Source of the DNA: Carnegiea gigantea
Lineage: Eukaryota > Streptophyta > Magnoliopsida > Caryophyllales > Cactaceae
Length of the DNA stretch: 64,000 nt
Assembly (NCBI GenBank): GCA_029747015.1
Contig: JAKOGI010000343.1
Coordinates: forward strand, 372,001-436,000
Reading direction: 5' to 3'
Shown: positions 46,046 to 56,629 of the stretch, in pieces
Layout: each line of letters begins with the position of its first letter
Numbering within the stretch: the stretch's first letter is position 1
Position numbers and translations under genes: made by a program
The notes under the pieces: model-generated
Told to the model about the DNA's origin: nothing
What the model saw: the letters and a program-made list of their open reading frames with translations, nothing else
The model's database searches: none

Positions 46046-46832
46046 CAAGGTTACCAGAATCGGACCGGACCGGCTGGTTCAATCAGTTCAACTGGGAACC
46101 GGACCATGGTCCGGTCCGATTGCTAGTATTGAACCACTACATCAATGTACCGGTTAAGAGCCGGTCAAAGACCGGTTGAACCGCACGGTTCTGTCGATTG
46201 AACCGGTTGCCTAAACCGGTTCACTTATTTTTTTTGGGGGGCTGAAACAGTTTCACAAAAACAATAGCATTGCCAGTGAGCAAATTCGAACCATGCTCCT
46301 TATATTCATTCAATGCACTCTTCATCCAATTCAACCACTAGAGCAATCACACTTTTATGGCACTAACCCACTTCATTTATTTATTATACAATGGCTCTTC
46401 CATTTGACCAAATGAACTTCTTTAACTACTTTTCGTCCTTGTTTTAAACAATTTCTTCCATTGTGATACTTTATATAATGAATTGATAACATATTATCAA
46501 CCCTTATATTGTGGGTGCATTTTCTTATTAATTTATTTTCTAAAATAAATAGTAATATATTTTAAGTTGTAGGTAAATATAAAAAATTTAAGAATATGTA
46601 GATGAATTACTTATTTTTATTTAAAAACTTACTATATTTTCGAAGTTAATACTTTGTATTTATTAGTCTAAAAGCCAATAACTTAAATACTTAGTATACA
46701 AATATTTACGAATAGTTGTTAATTTGAATAATTCAAAAATCCAGTCTAATACGGTACGACCGATCCAACCGATTCAACCAATGACCCGCTAGCTTCACCG
46801 GTTCACTCACCGGTCCGGTTCTGGCGACCTTG
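46046..46832. mobile_element. Non-autonomous hAT-type DNA element, 787 bp
   Basis: Ends are inverted repeats: CAAGGTTACCAGAATCGGAC at the left, and the complement of the right end reads CAAGGTCGCCAGAACCGGAC. The match continues into CGG-rich subterminal DNA. The 8-bp duplication and CA(A/G)GG-like ends fit hAT. The left 180 bases contain many CCGGTTCAA/TTGAACCGG words in both orientations. There is no transposase ORF. The sister LTR gives the empty site, so the insertion is proven within the window. Confidence 0.93.
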
Positions 46833-47217
46833 CTAGGGATTGCTCAGGGGCCTTTTTAAAACCTTTTTACAGCAAACTCAATTCTCCCTTTGGTGCCCCT
46901 TCAATTGTCGCTATCAGTATAATTTCCTTCGAAAAGTGATATGTTTTGTGAGTTTCCCTAAAACTCAATCTCAACTCTACTTAATGAATAATTGTTGTTT
47001 TTTCTTGTCATTTTTTTATTCATTTTTATTTATTTTTGGCAAAACCATTCTCATATAAGATAGTGTACTTGTATGGCACAGGAACTAGCCTTACTTTAGC
47101 CCAAGAACTCGGCCGGGTTCCTGGATCAAATAGGTTGCCCTGTTCTTAGAACAAGTAGTAGACACTACCATGAATTAGGATCAGACAATTGGGCCTGATT
47201 CTAGCTTAGGAACTCAG

Positions 47218-47590
47218 CCATGAATCGGTCAGTTCAAACAAAGCATTCACAGCCCAAAAACCAAGGTTGGGTATGCCCTACTCAACATTTAGAGGTCCTC
47301 AACCCAAGGGAAACTGTTGAAGAAGATGTATATAAAACCCATGGCGGTTACCTGCCTACTGAAGCAAGTAACAACTACTTCTGGGGCGAGAACGAACAGA
47401 CTTCTAGGTTGAGCCAACATCTTACAAAAACTGGGAGATACTAAGCGAAGATAGGCCCACAATAGGTCCTAGTGAAGGAAAAGGCCACAACAGCCCAAGA
47501 AGTGGATCTAGTACTGAAATAACTAAAGAAACTTAAAGCTGATATGATTATATGGCAACTCATAGTAGCTTCTTAAAAGCATAGGAGGTT
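47218..47590 (+). pseudogene. Second copy of the element D gag end
   Basis: Parallel to 44360-44760: shared phrases include AAACATTCA/AAGCATTCACAGCC, GAGGTCCTCA, GTTA-CTGCC-ACT-AAGCAAGT and AACTAAAGAAACTTAAAGC. The frame at 47220-47444 is open but short. It leads into the protease. Confidence 0.75.
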
Positions 47591-47599
47591 CGACACACC

Positions 47600-48000
47600 G
47601 CAACACTCTCTATTTTACTATAATATGCCTTCAGAAGTATGTACCCCTTTCCATGGCTGATAATGGATTAAAAATAAATGTCTGCCCTTCGAGAACAGCT
47701 ACGTGGATAGCAATAAAGAAGGGGTAGCTCTCAACACCATGTACTCATCTAAGAGCATATGAAAACTCAAGGAGACTAGTATTAGGCACCATGGTCCTTC
47801 CCATTAATATAGGTCATGTTGAAAGAAATGTGGAATTCTATGTCTTGGACATACCTGCTACCTTCAATCTCCTTCTAAGAAGGCTATGGCCTCACGACCA
47901 CTAGGTAGTTCTTTCCACTTTCCATCAGAAGGTAAAGACGTTGATAAAAGGCAGGTGGTGACCATCTAAGGGGATAATCTATGCATTACAATCACTAATA
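47600..48000 (+). pseudogene. Element D protease
   Basis: Tat-type aspartic protease. The active-site tripeptide is DNG, in a context like MADNGLKINVCP (near 47660). It is followed by RAYENSRRLVLGT, FYVLDIPATFNLLL and the flap-like LRRLWPH (near 47885). One or more stops (TAG near 47730) break it. Confidence 0.75.
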
Positions 48001-48899
48001 AGGGGTCAGTGTTAAAAATAGAGCATAGTCGTAATGATGAGGAGCTCTTCAACTTTAAAATAGTGGCATTCTTATTAAAGGACGAAGCTGCTGCTAGGAA
48101 GGGCCACCCAAAGCGGTACATTATAAGGCCTTATCCTCACACTCTCAATGGATAACTCTTACGTAAAAGGGACAAATTTTCTTTTTATGGCTTTCTTGAA
48201 CCTCACTATATAAGTAAGAAAGGGATCCTAGTGGCAGGGCTAGAGATGCTCAATGATGATGGGCTATTGGAGAAGGAGGTGCTCACTACTGCGGGAGAAG
48301 ACTAGTCAACTCAAGATTAGGTTAACATAGCTGAAAGCAACATCTTCGAGTTTATATTTAGGCAAGGTTATAGGAAGAAAGAAGACAGTATGAATGTTAT
48401 GCCTTTTGCCATGTCTAATAATGGGTTTGATCTTGTCGACTTTATCAGTGAGGCGAATATTGAAGGCTATAAACAGGTCACAAAAGTGTTCACCGTAATT
48501 GTAGGGGTAGTTTAGGTAGGTAAAGGATAGAGTTTAAGAGTCCGCCTTTAGTTTCTATTCCTTCAAACTTTGCATTAGATGTACCTGTTCTTGATTTCAA
48601 TAAGGTGAACTCGTTTGCTTATGGCTCATCACATTCTTTTCCTTTTGAATGCTTTACCTCTTATAATGAAGATATAACCCCTAAAGAACTAACTAAAGTA
48701 GTGGAAGATCATTAATGTTGGATTTCCATGATTAAAGGCACACTACTAATCAGGTGGATGACTCTTGATGAGCCCCGAGAGCCCCAAATAAGAAAACAGT
48801 AACCCTAAGGAGCAAGAAACTTTTACTTCATTATTGCAGGAATTCCTAGATGTCTTTACATGGTCTTATAAAGACATGCTAGGCATTGATCGTGATGTT

Positions 48900-49640
48900 A
48901 TTGAGCATAAAACTACTCTCTATCTGGATGCTAAATCAGTAAAATAAAAGCATTCATTAGATGAAACCAGAATGGGGCTTGATAGTAAAGCAGGAGGTGT
49001 AGAAAGAACTAGATATAGATTAATTAGGGTTATACACTACCCCCAACAAGTAGCAAACATTGTACCAGTTCCAAAGAAATATGGGAGAGTAAGGACGTTT
49101 GTAGATTTTACGGATCTCAATAAGGCAAGTCCAAAAGATAACTTCTCACTACCGCATATAGATGTCTTGGTAGATAATACTACTCATCATGCTTTCCTTC
49201 CTTTTATGGATGGGTATGTTGTTTACAACCAAGTCATTATAGCTAAGAAGGACATGGAAAAGACTACCTTTATCACACTATGGGAAACCTACTGTTATAT
49301 TGCAATGCCATTTAGGCTAAAGAATGTTAGGGGCCACGTACAAGAGGACATCAAACACTTTGTTACATGACCTCAGGTGTAAGGAAATGGAATTGTACAT
49401 GGATGATGTGATCATAAAATCTAAGCGAAGGGGTGGACATGGTCTGACTCTTCAAAACTTCTTTACTAGATTAGAAGGCACAATATGCATTTGAATCCAC
49501 ACAACTGTGCTTATGGAAAGTTACTAAGTACATTGTTAGCCTTCGGGGCATTGAGATTGGCCCTTCAAAAATTATGATAATGTAGGAAATGCTGCCCTCG
49601 AGGATAGAGAAGCTGACATAAGGCATTCTGGGCAATTTGT
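48900..49640 (+). pseudogene. Element D reverse transcriptase
   Basis: 48972-49370 is open for 132 codons and covers VANIVPVPKK, VDFTDLNKASPKDNF, LPHIDVLVDNT, FMDGYVVYNQ, DMEKTTFITLW and CYIAMPFRLKNV. A frame change follows and then ELYMDDVIIKSK (near 49390-49425) with the catalytic YMDD. FMDGY has Val-Val where the family has Ser-Gly. The later RT thumb region (near 49430-49640) is badly decayed. Confidence 0.88.
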
Positions 49641-49649
49641 AATACATCA

Positions 49650-50170
49650 TTCACTTCATATTAGAGCTGGCAATGATGTGTGAACCCATCTTCATGAAAT
49701 TGAAGAAGGGGGTGAAGCCCAAACTTGATCCAGAGTGCCAATAAGCATTTGATAAGATTAAAGCATACTTATCTAATCCATTAATGTGGGTATCTCCACA
49801 ACCTAACATTCCTCTCATCCTATATCTCACAACAACAACCATCGCCATTGGGGTCATGTTATCCTAGAAAATAGAAGGGGAAGAAAAGACCATCTATTAT
49901 ATATGTAAAAGTTTCCTCGAATATAAAACTCGCTGTACAGCCTCAGGAAAAAATGCCTTGGCCTTAGTATACGTAGCCAAGATTCTCAAACATTTCATGT
50001 TAACCAATACAATACAGGTAATAGCCCCAATGGATCTTATAGGATATTTGCTCTAACAAATAGTGATGAATGACAAGGTAGCCAGATGAGCGATAATGCT
50101 GTTAGAGTTTAATTTACATTACATTCCACAGAAGTCCATTAAAGGTGGGTTAGGGTTGTGTTTGACTTTT
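49650..50170 (+). pseudogene. Element D first RNase H
   Basis: Connection and RNase H region: LAMMCEPIFMKLKKG, KLDPECQ, AFDKIKAYL, TIAIGVMLS, KTIYYICKSF, ALALVYVAKILKHF and LEFNLHYIPQKSIKG, in one main frame with several stops. It would degrade the RNA strand of the hybrid. Catalytic residues are partly lost. Confidence 0.75.
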
Positions 50171-50254
50171 TGGGCAGACATACTAATTAATGATCAAAGG
50201 GAGGAATCATTTGATTCTCCTAATAAGGAGGTTCTTTAGGTTGAAGAAGACATG

Positions 50255-50700
50255 TAGACAATGTATTTGATCGGGTTTCAAATAAAAAAGGATTTGGGGT
50301 AGGCATACTCTTAGTATCTCCAACAGGGGCACATACCCCTATTTCGGTCATGTTAAACTTGAAGATAACTAATGATGTGGTAGAGTATGAGGCCTATGTA
50401 ATTAGGTTGTAGGATGTTGTTGTGGTAATAGGAGTAAATAGACACGAGTGTATAGAGACTCCAATTTGATAATTAATCAAATATGGCAAAAATCTAAAGT
50501 AAGAACCGAAGCCTTGACACCATACCAAGTTGAATAGGTGGGCCTTACCAAGAATTTTACCGACATCACCAACACTTATCTCCCTCGAGAGGATAACTAG
50601 TTTGTAGATGCCTTAGTAAAACTGGCTTAAATGATCAACATCCCTAGTGGAATCCATTTGATGCCGCTGACAGTAAAAAGGAGGAATAACCACCTCATAG
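50255..50700 (+). pseudogene. Element D second (archaeal-type) RNase H
   Basis: After RNase H 1 a second fold is recognisable: FDRVSNKKGFGVGILLVSPT, then NDVVEYEAYVIRL, then a FVDALVKLA end. The Asp of FDR and the Glu of VEYEA fit the catalytic residues. A second RNase H of this kind is a known mark of the Tat lineage. Stops and frame shifts make it non-functional. Confidence 0.75.
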
Positions 50701-50774
50701 TTACTCCATGGAAGTATGCAGTGTCGACCTTAGTGCTTGGAATTATGATATTTACGAAAACTTAATGTAGAAAG

Positions 50775-50779
50775 AATAC
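50775..50779. repeat. Target site duplication AATAC of element E (left copy)
   Basis: AATAC precedes TGATAAACC and recurs at 63188-63192 after GTAACA. It lies inside the pol gene of element D. Confidence 0.92.
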
Positions 50780-52119
50780 TGATAAACCACTAATTTTGCT
50801 ATTTTTGGGCCCTTGATTTCATCGCCTTCCTCTACATATCTCCTCGATTTGTTTAGAAACATGATCGTATTTTCCCTTCTTGCTCATAATCGTCTTATTT
50901 GGATTAATTTCCCTTTTGTAGGTATATTGGTCATAATTGGAACGAATATGAGTGAGGAGTGAAGTTTTGGACAAAGAAGAGATTCGAGGAGTTGGCAGGA
51001 AGACCAAGGAATCAAGGATTAAGACTTGTAAATTTGCACGGCTAGGTGTGCACTTTTGCACAACCGTGCACCTGAGGCAAAACGTTCCTGTAGAGTTGCA
51101 TGGCTGGCTGTGCGCTTTTGCACGATCATGCGTACTAAGCCCAAAAGTTGCACATGACCATACGCCCCTCAGATTTCAAGATACTAAAGCAGTTTTCAAC
51201 TAGTTTTTGGGATATCTTTTATCTTTTCTTTTAAACCACTTTCTTAGATCAATTTCTAGGGTTTAGTAGGGAGATTTTAAATTTGCTTGTTGATTGAATT
51301 CATCACCATTGAAGATTTTCTTTACTACTTCTGCTACGATTGATTTAAGTTTGCTTCTCAATTCTCTTTTCCTCTTAGCATTGTTTTCTAAGGTTTTTAT
51401 GTGAAACATATTCGCTATTCTAGGGCTGATTTGATTTTTTTGATATGATTTATGTGTAATCTCCTAACTTCGACTGGGATTAACACCGATTATGTTTGTT
51501 GACTCATGATTTAGGCTTAAGCCCTTACTTGCCCTATGTTTGCGTTTATGATTTGTACTTTGCTCACCACGTGTTTGAAGAATTGCTTGAAAGAGCATTC
51601 ATCCTTTGCTACTAGCATTTAGGGGAACGTCAAAAGAGAAAATCTTTTTCTAGAGTAAGCTAGTAGACGGTTAGGATTTCGATATGAAAATAATTAAAGT
51701 TCTAATAAGTATTCGGGATTGTAGATCTTGTAATCCTTTGACTTAGTCTCATCAAAATAAGTGGCTATGGTTCTAGGATTAGTCATCGGCCTTTACAAGA
51801 GGGAGGAGATGGATTAAATTTTGAATCAATCCACTCATGGTACAATGCTTGGGTGAGTTTAATAGGGTTAGTGATTGATTCACAAATGCAATTATGATGT
51901 TAATTCCAACCTAAATGTCTTAGTATTCTGATTTCTCAATTGTCTTCTTAATTATTATTGTTTCCTTAGTTGTTAGTTAAGCCTTTAAATTTGATTTACC
52001 TAGATTGAGAGCTCAAATTAGTTATGGTAATTGAAAGCATATTCCTTGTGGGATCGGCCCGTACTCTTCAGTTGCTAGCTACAGCTATGCCGTGCGCTTA
52101 TGGTAATTTAACTATAACA
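50780..52119 (+). repeat. Element E 5' LTR
   Basis: 1,340 bp, from TGATAAACCACTAATTTTGC to TTTAACTATAACA. It contains repeated TTGCACGGCTAG/GTGCACTTTTGC phrases (near 51030-51150). Open frames here mirror the partner LTR imperfectly and are not genes. Confidence 0.9.
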
Positions 52120-52125
52120 AGTTTT

Positions 52126-52143
52126 TTGTACCGTTACTGTAGA
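52126..52143 (+). other. Element E primer binding site (decayed tRNA-Asp)
   Basis: 11 of 18 bases match TGGCGCCGTTGCCGGGGA; five of the seven mismatches are C-to-T or G-to-A. The position just inside the LTR supports the call. Confidence 0.65.
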
Positions 52144-52149
52144 ACATGT

Positions 52150-53320
52150 TCCTTTCAATGTTAAGAACCAACTAGAGTATTCTAGACTAGGTTTTGAGAA
52201 CCTCGACATGCACCTTTGCAATTTCCTTACGAAATGTGACATTCTCAAGCTCAATAAGATATCCATTGATTCCATCCAACTGAAGCTTTTCCCATTCTCC
52301 CTGAGGGATAGGCTAAAGATTGGCTTCTAAATAAGGAGCCAAATGCCTTTGCTATATGGGACGTACTCTCCAAAGCTTTTTATAGCAAGTACTTCCCTCT
52401 AGGAAAGACTGCCAAGTTGAAGGCTAACATCACTTCATTCGCCCAAGTTCATGGCAAGTCACTATACAAGGCTTGGGAGAGATTTAAAGACCATCAAGGG
52501 CAATCACCACACCATGGCATTCCTGACTAGCTCTAAGTCTAAACCTTTTACAATAGACTAGACCAGTCATTGAAGATGTCTATTGATGCTGCAGCTGGCA
52601 GCGTACTTATAGGAAATCGATTGAGGCCCCTAGATCTCTATTGGAGGAGATGGCCTCCAATAACCACCACTAGTCTAGTAAGAGACCTAACCTGAAGAAA
52701 AGTGGTGGTGTGTATGGAGCTGATGCTGTGGACCTTTTAGATAGCAAGGTTGATGCCCTTGCTCAGAGATTTGATAGACTTGGGACTTCTAATGCAGGTA
52801 GTTCCTCTAGCATGGTGTGCAATGGGAATTGTCTGTGAGATTTGTGGCATTTAAAGGGGCATGGATGCTGATTGTTTAGCCACCTTCCAAGGAGTTAAAT
52901 ATCCTATTGCCTTTTAAAACTTTAATTCATGGACGCAAAACAACCCTTACTCAGACACTTAGAATCCAAGATGGAGAAATTATCCAAAACTCTCCTATAG
53001 GAACACCAACCCCTTACCACCTAATGCTACTCAACCCCCTGGTTTTCAAAATAGACCATCCTATAACCCACCTCCTTAACCTCCACAACAATAATCCAAC
53101 TTGGAAAGCCTCATAGAGCACTTCATAGCAACCTAAACCAAGACTAATGAAGCTCTTGGTGAGTTGATCACCTAGCTAACTTTCAAGTTTAAGACTATGG
53201 CTCCCCACCAAAAGGCGGTGGACACCTAGATTGCCTAAATAGCCCAGCAGGTTAGCCACCTGTCCCGACCTCAGGGGCATCTACCAGGCCAACTTGAATC
53301 CAATCCCAGGGGTCATATCA
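52150..53320 (+). pseudogene. Element E gag (Athila type)
   Basis: Athila capsid wording is plain: FENLDMHLCNFL, DSIQLKLFPFSLRDRLK, AFYSKYFPLGKTAKLKANIT, SLYKAWERFKD, then LLEEMASNN (near 52650) and GVYGADAVDLLDSKVDALAQ (near 52710-52765). Several stops (for example TAA near 52328) and frame changes break it. No intact zinc knuckle was found. Gag would build the particle. Confidence 0.82.
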
Positions 53321-53599
53321 ATGTAGTATCAGTACATGATAAGGGGTCAGTGGAGAGCCCTATAGTGGTACTCCAGGGGAAGGTTTCAGATCCTATTTCT
53401 GCAGGAACGAGTGAATTGAAGAGGAGAGAGAGCCAGCATCCAGATTAGAAGGGCCATTAATCACCTATAGTTTGCCTTTACCAGCCACCTCCATCATTCC
53501 CTTACAGAATGGCATTGTCTATACTATCAAAGCTTGAGCCCAGATTTGTGAGATTCCTGGAATTACTATAACAGGTCTATGTCAATATCCCTTTTTTGA

Positions 53600-54240
53600 A
53601 AGCTCCCAAAGAAGCACCTTCCTATTTAAAATTTTAAGAGAGCTTCTTTCCAACAAAGGCAAGCTTGAGGAGGTCACAATGCTTCCTATTGGAGAGATTT
53701 ATAGTGCGATTCTGCAAAGCAATTCATCTTCTAAGCTACAGGATCCAGGTAATTTGTCTATCCCCTGCTCTATAGGGAATTTGCAGATTACGAGAGCTCT
53801 TTGTGGGTCAGGGGCTAGCATAAGCTTGATGCCTTTCTTTTTCTGCCAGAAGCTTCTGTTGCAGGATCTGTATCCCACCAAACTAACTGTTCAAATGGAA
53901 GATCATTCGATCAAACATCCTATGGAGATTCTTGAGGATGTCCTAATTTGGGGGGGTAATTCATCATCCCTTATGATTTCATAGTTATGGATAAAGATGA
54001 AAGCTCTCATGTTCCTATTGCCTTAGGACGACCATTTCTAGCAACTGCAGGAAATGTAATTGATGTGCCTACAGGTAAGATCCTTTTCTAGTTATGTGGA
54101 GGGACTATTGATTTCTGTTTTCCTCTTCTCATATCTCCTTCTGTTCCTGCACCTGCAATTCCTATTGTTTCTACAGTCAGTCATATGATAGAGGCTTTTG
54201 ATAGGGTGGCACATCCCCTACAACTTTTGAATCTCCTCCA
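53600..54240 (+). pseudogene. Element E protease (Athila type, catalytic Asp lost)
   Basis: 53679-53984 is open: SAILQSNSSSKLQDPGNLSI, GNLQITRALCGSGASISLMP, LTVQMEDHSIKHPMEILEDV. A frameshift then leads to LGRPFLATAGNVIDV (near 54027). Athila proteases have an ALCD(L)GASI active site; here Asp is replaced by Gly (GAT/GAC to GGG-type change), so even the open part could not work. Confidence 0.82.
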
Positions 54241-55348
54241 CTAATCCTAACTAGCCTTGAAGACATTTCTATTCGTCCTATGGAAATAGTAGATACCTCA
54301 CTACCATTCTATGTCCTAATTAGTCAATTTCCCCTATTACTGCTGTCTACCACCTAAGGTAAAGGTCAAGGTAGGGACTGCAAACAAGCGCTTCTTAGCA
54401 GGCAACCAAAGCATTTATTTTCTTTTCTCAACAAAAAAGTGTGTCATTCCTCCCCTCTTCCAACATTCCCCTTCTGCATTACGAGTGTTTTCCCCCCATG
54501 TTCATTTGCATGTCGTTCTTATTAAGGACAATAAAAATCTTAAGCATGGGGGAGGTGGGATTATAGCTCTTTAGGTGAAATTATGGATCTCGGGATGTGG
54601 CTTAGATGATATCTCCTACATTTACATCATGTAATTAGGATTTCGTGTAGCTTTATAGGTTAGAGCATGTAGGCCATGTAGTCTAAGGCATATAGGCTAG
54701 ATGTTACATCACAAGAGAAAAATGATCGGGTTGGGCATTCATAAGTTTCACAGGAACTCTTTTTTACCCTTCTCTTCATTTTCTCCATGTGTTATATTAC
54801 TTTCTTAGTTAGATTTATTACTTTTGAAAAAAAAAAAAAGAAAAAGACAAAATGAGTTTTTAAGAACCTCTCTTATGATGTGGATGGAAGAAGTAATAGT
54901 TGATTGTTTGGCGTGATTATATATTGAGGTGTGGTCTGTCCTAGTGTGGATTTTGTAAAAACTATATTACCATCACCTATCTACAATTGCCTTATCCTGT
55001 GTGCATGCCAATTACCCTTGAAGATTCATGTGGTTTGATTTAGTTAACCTTAATTAGTGGCCTATCTTAGAGTAAGTGCATTGACTATGATAATTTAATC
55101 CATAAAATTTTGAGCCTAATGACTATTCATTATTTATAGCCTCATTTATCCTTTCATGTGTGATTCCTTCATAATTATACCTCTAGAACTTAGTCTAGTT
55201 CTCTTTGAAATGACAATTAGCTCATGCATTTGTCGATATAATTGGGGTACCCTTTGTTTCATATGGCAACACGAGCTAAAAAAGCTACCAATGATGCATG
55301 ATACCCCCTTCGTTGTCCCTTTGTACTTTTCCATGTTTGCTGCTGCAC
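54241..55348 (+). other. Element E 3' region left of F
   Basis: No RT or integrase. A CTTAAGCATGGGGGAGGTGG block at 54540-54559 resembles an Athila polypurine tract but is not followed by an LTR. A poly-A run lies at 54827-54839. Confidence 0.6.
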
Positions 55349-55353
55349 CCATA
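55349..55353. repeat. Target site duplication CCATA of element F (left copy)
   Basis: CCATA is repeated exactly at 61034-61038. Confidence 0.93.
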
Positions 55354-56614
55354 TGATACGACCACAAGCGCACGGTGGTGTTGTAGCTATTCAAAGTCGA
55401 TCCCACCGAGACTAGGTGAAACTACTGAGTTATAATCCCTCAAGATATGCTAAGCAAATAATGAATTAAGGGATTTTCATTCAACAACTTCTACTATGCT
55501 AAATCTAAATCAATTAAGGAAAACGCCTACAAATTCGTATAGTAATGAAAAGGAATTGAATCAAAATGATAAACATGTGGGTTTCTCTAATTAGTTAATT
55601 TCGAGAAACTACAATCTATACAAAAATTCAGTCTATTCATTCGAAATCAAGTAAATTTGCTTAAACTAAGTAAGAGTCACTCTTTCAAGCTAATTTGGCT
55701 TAATCTAAGTTTAATATTTTCAATTACTTAATTCAAGTCCTCCCAACTTGACAATCTCTCTTTCGAGAGGATGCAACAATAGGTTCTAGCAAGGAGGCAA
55801 TAACCAAATGCCATCTTTCAAGCATTCACTCGATTCTTTCAAGTGTGCAAGCAAACTTTGGCGACAAATCCACTCACAATGTGAATAACACTTGATAAAA
55901 CGAAATCCAACCAATCATGAAAACAAGCATAATTCTATAAATTAAAACATGATCCAATACCAATTCCACAAACTACTAAATCTCTAGACAAAAATTAACT
56001 ACTCAAACATGATTAAATTAAACATCTAAAATGATAAATTTAAATAGAAGAGAAGAGAAGAGAGAAGAGAAAAGAGATGCCCAGCTAAGATCGTGCTTGA
56101 GCCGTTGTTGTAAGCTCGGGGTGAAATCCTTGCAAATGTTCACTTCAACTCACTCTCTCTCTAATCTAATCTACACTAATCTAAGAGACGAAAATGGAAA
56201 TGAGAGAATGATGGATGGTTGATGTTTTAGCAGCCGAGGGATGCCCTATTTATAGGAAAACCAAATCAATCTCAGCCACACGATAAGGAAAAACGAAGAG
56301 GCCAGCTGTTATGCCTCTACTATGGAGCGTGGCATCCACCACGGGCTGACCGTGGTCTGGGCTGGTTCGTTATTCTTCTGTTCTTCCTCTCTACCACGAG
56401 CATAACAACTCAGGGGCATCCATGATGAGTCAAAATACACCTATTCAAGGGTCAAATGCTGAGTAGAAAGGCCTAAAATCCTGCATAACACAGAAAAGAA
56501 TCATACCCAAGCGTAAATGGAGAATAAGAGTATAAATCATAGCATAAAGCACATAATTCTCCTAAAAATGTGGAAAAATGACCCTAAAATGATGTACACA
56601 TTAAGCACTTATCA
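55354..56614 (-). repeat. Element F 3' LTR (left)
   Basis: 1,261 bp, plus-strand ends TGATACGACC and GCACTTATCA. Contains AGAGAAG-type simple repeats near 56045-56075, also seen in the partner, and a minus-strand TATAAATA at 56247-56254. Confidence 0.92.
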
Positions 56615-56629
56615 AACTCCCCCATGCTT
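56615..56629 (-). other. Element F polypurine tract
   Basis: The minus strand reads AAGCATGGGGGAGTT directly before TGATAAGTGC of the LTR, the form usual in Athila-related elements. Confidence 0.9.

Larger units (their letters stand above)
45068..47217 (+). repeat. Element D middle LTR, split by a hAT-type element
   Basis: Homologous to 40381-41690. It begins TGCCTAAAAATAGC. After removal of the 787-bp insertion and one copy of its 8-bp duplication it aligns with the left LTR, up to GAACTCAGCC at 47217. There it joins abruptly to gag-end sequence without leader or gag start. Confidence 0.8.
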
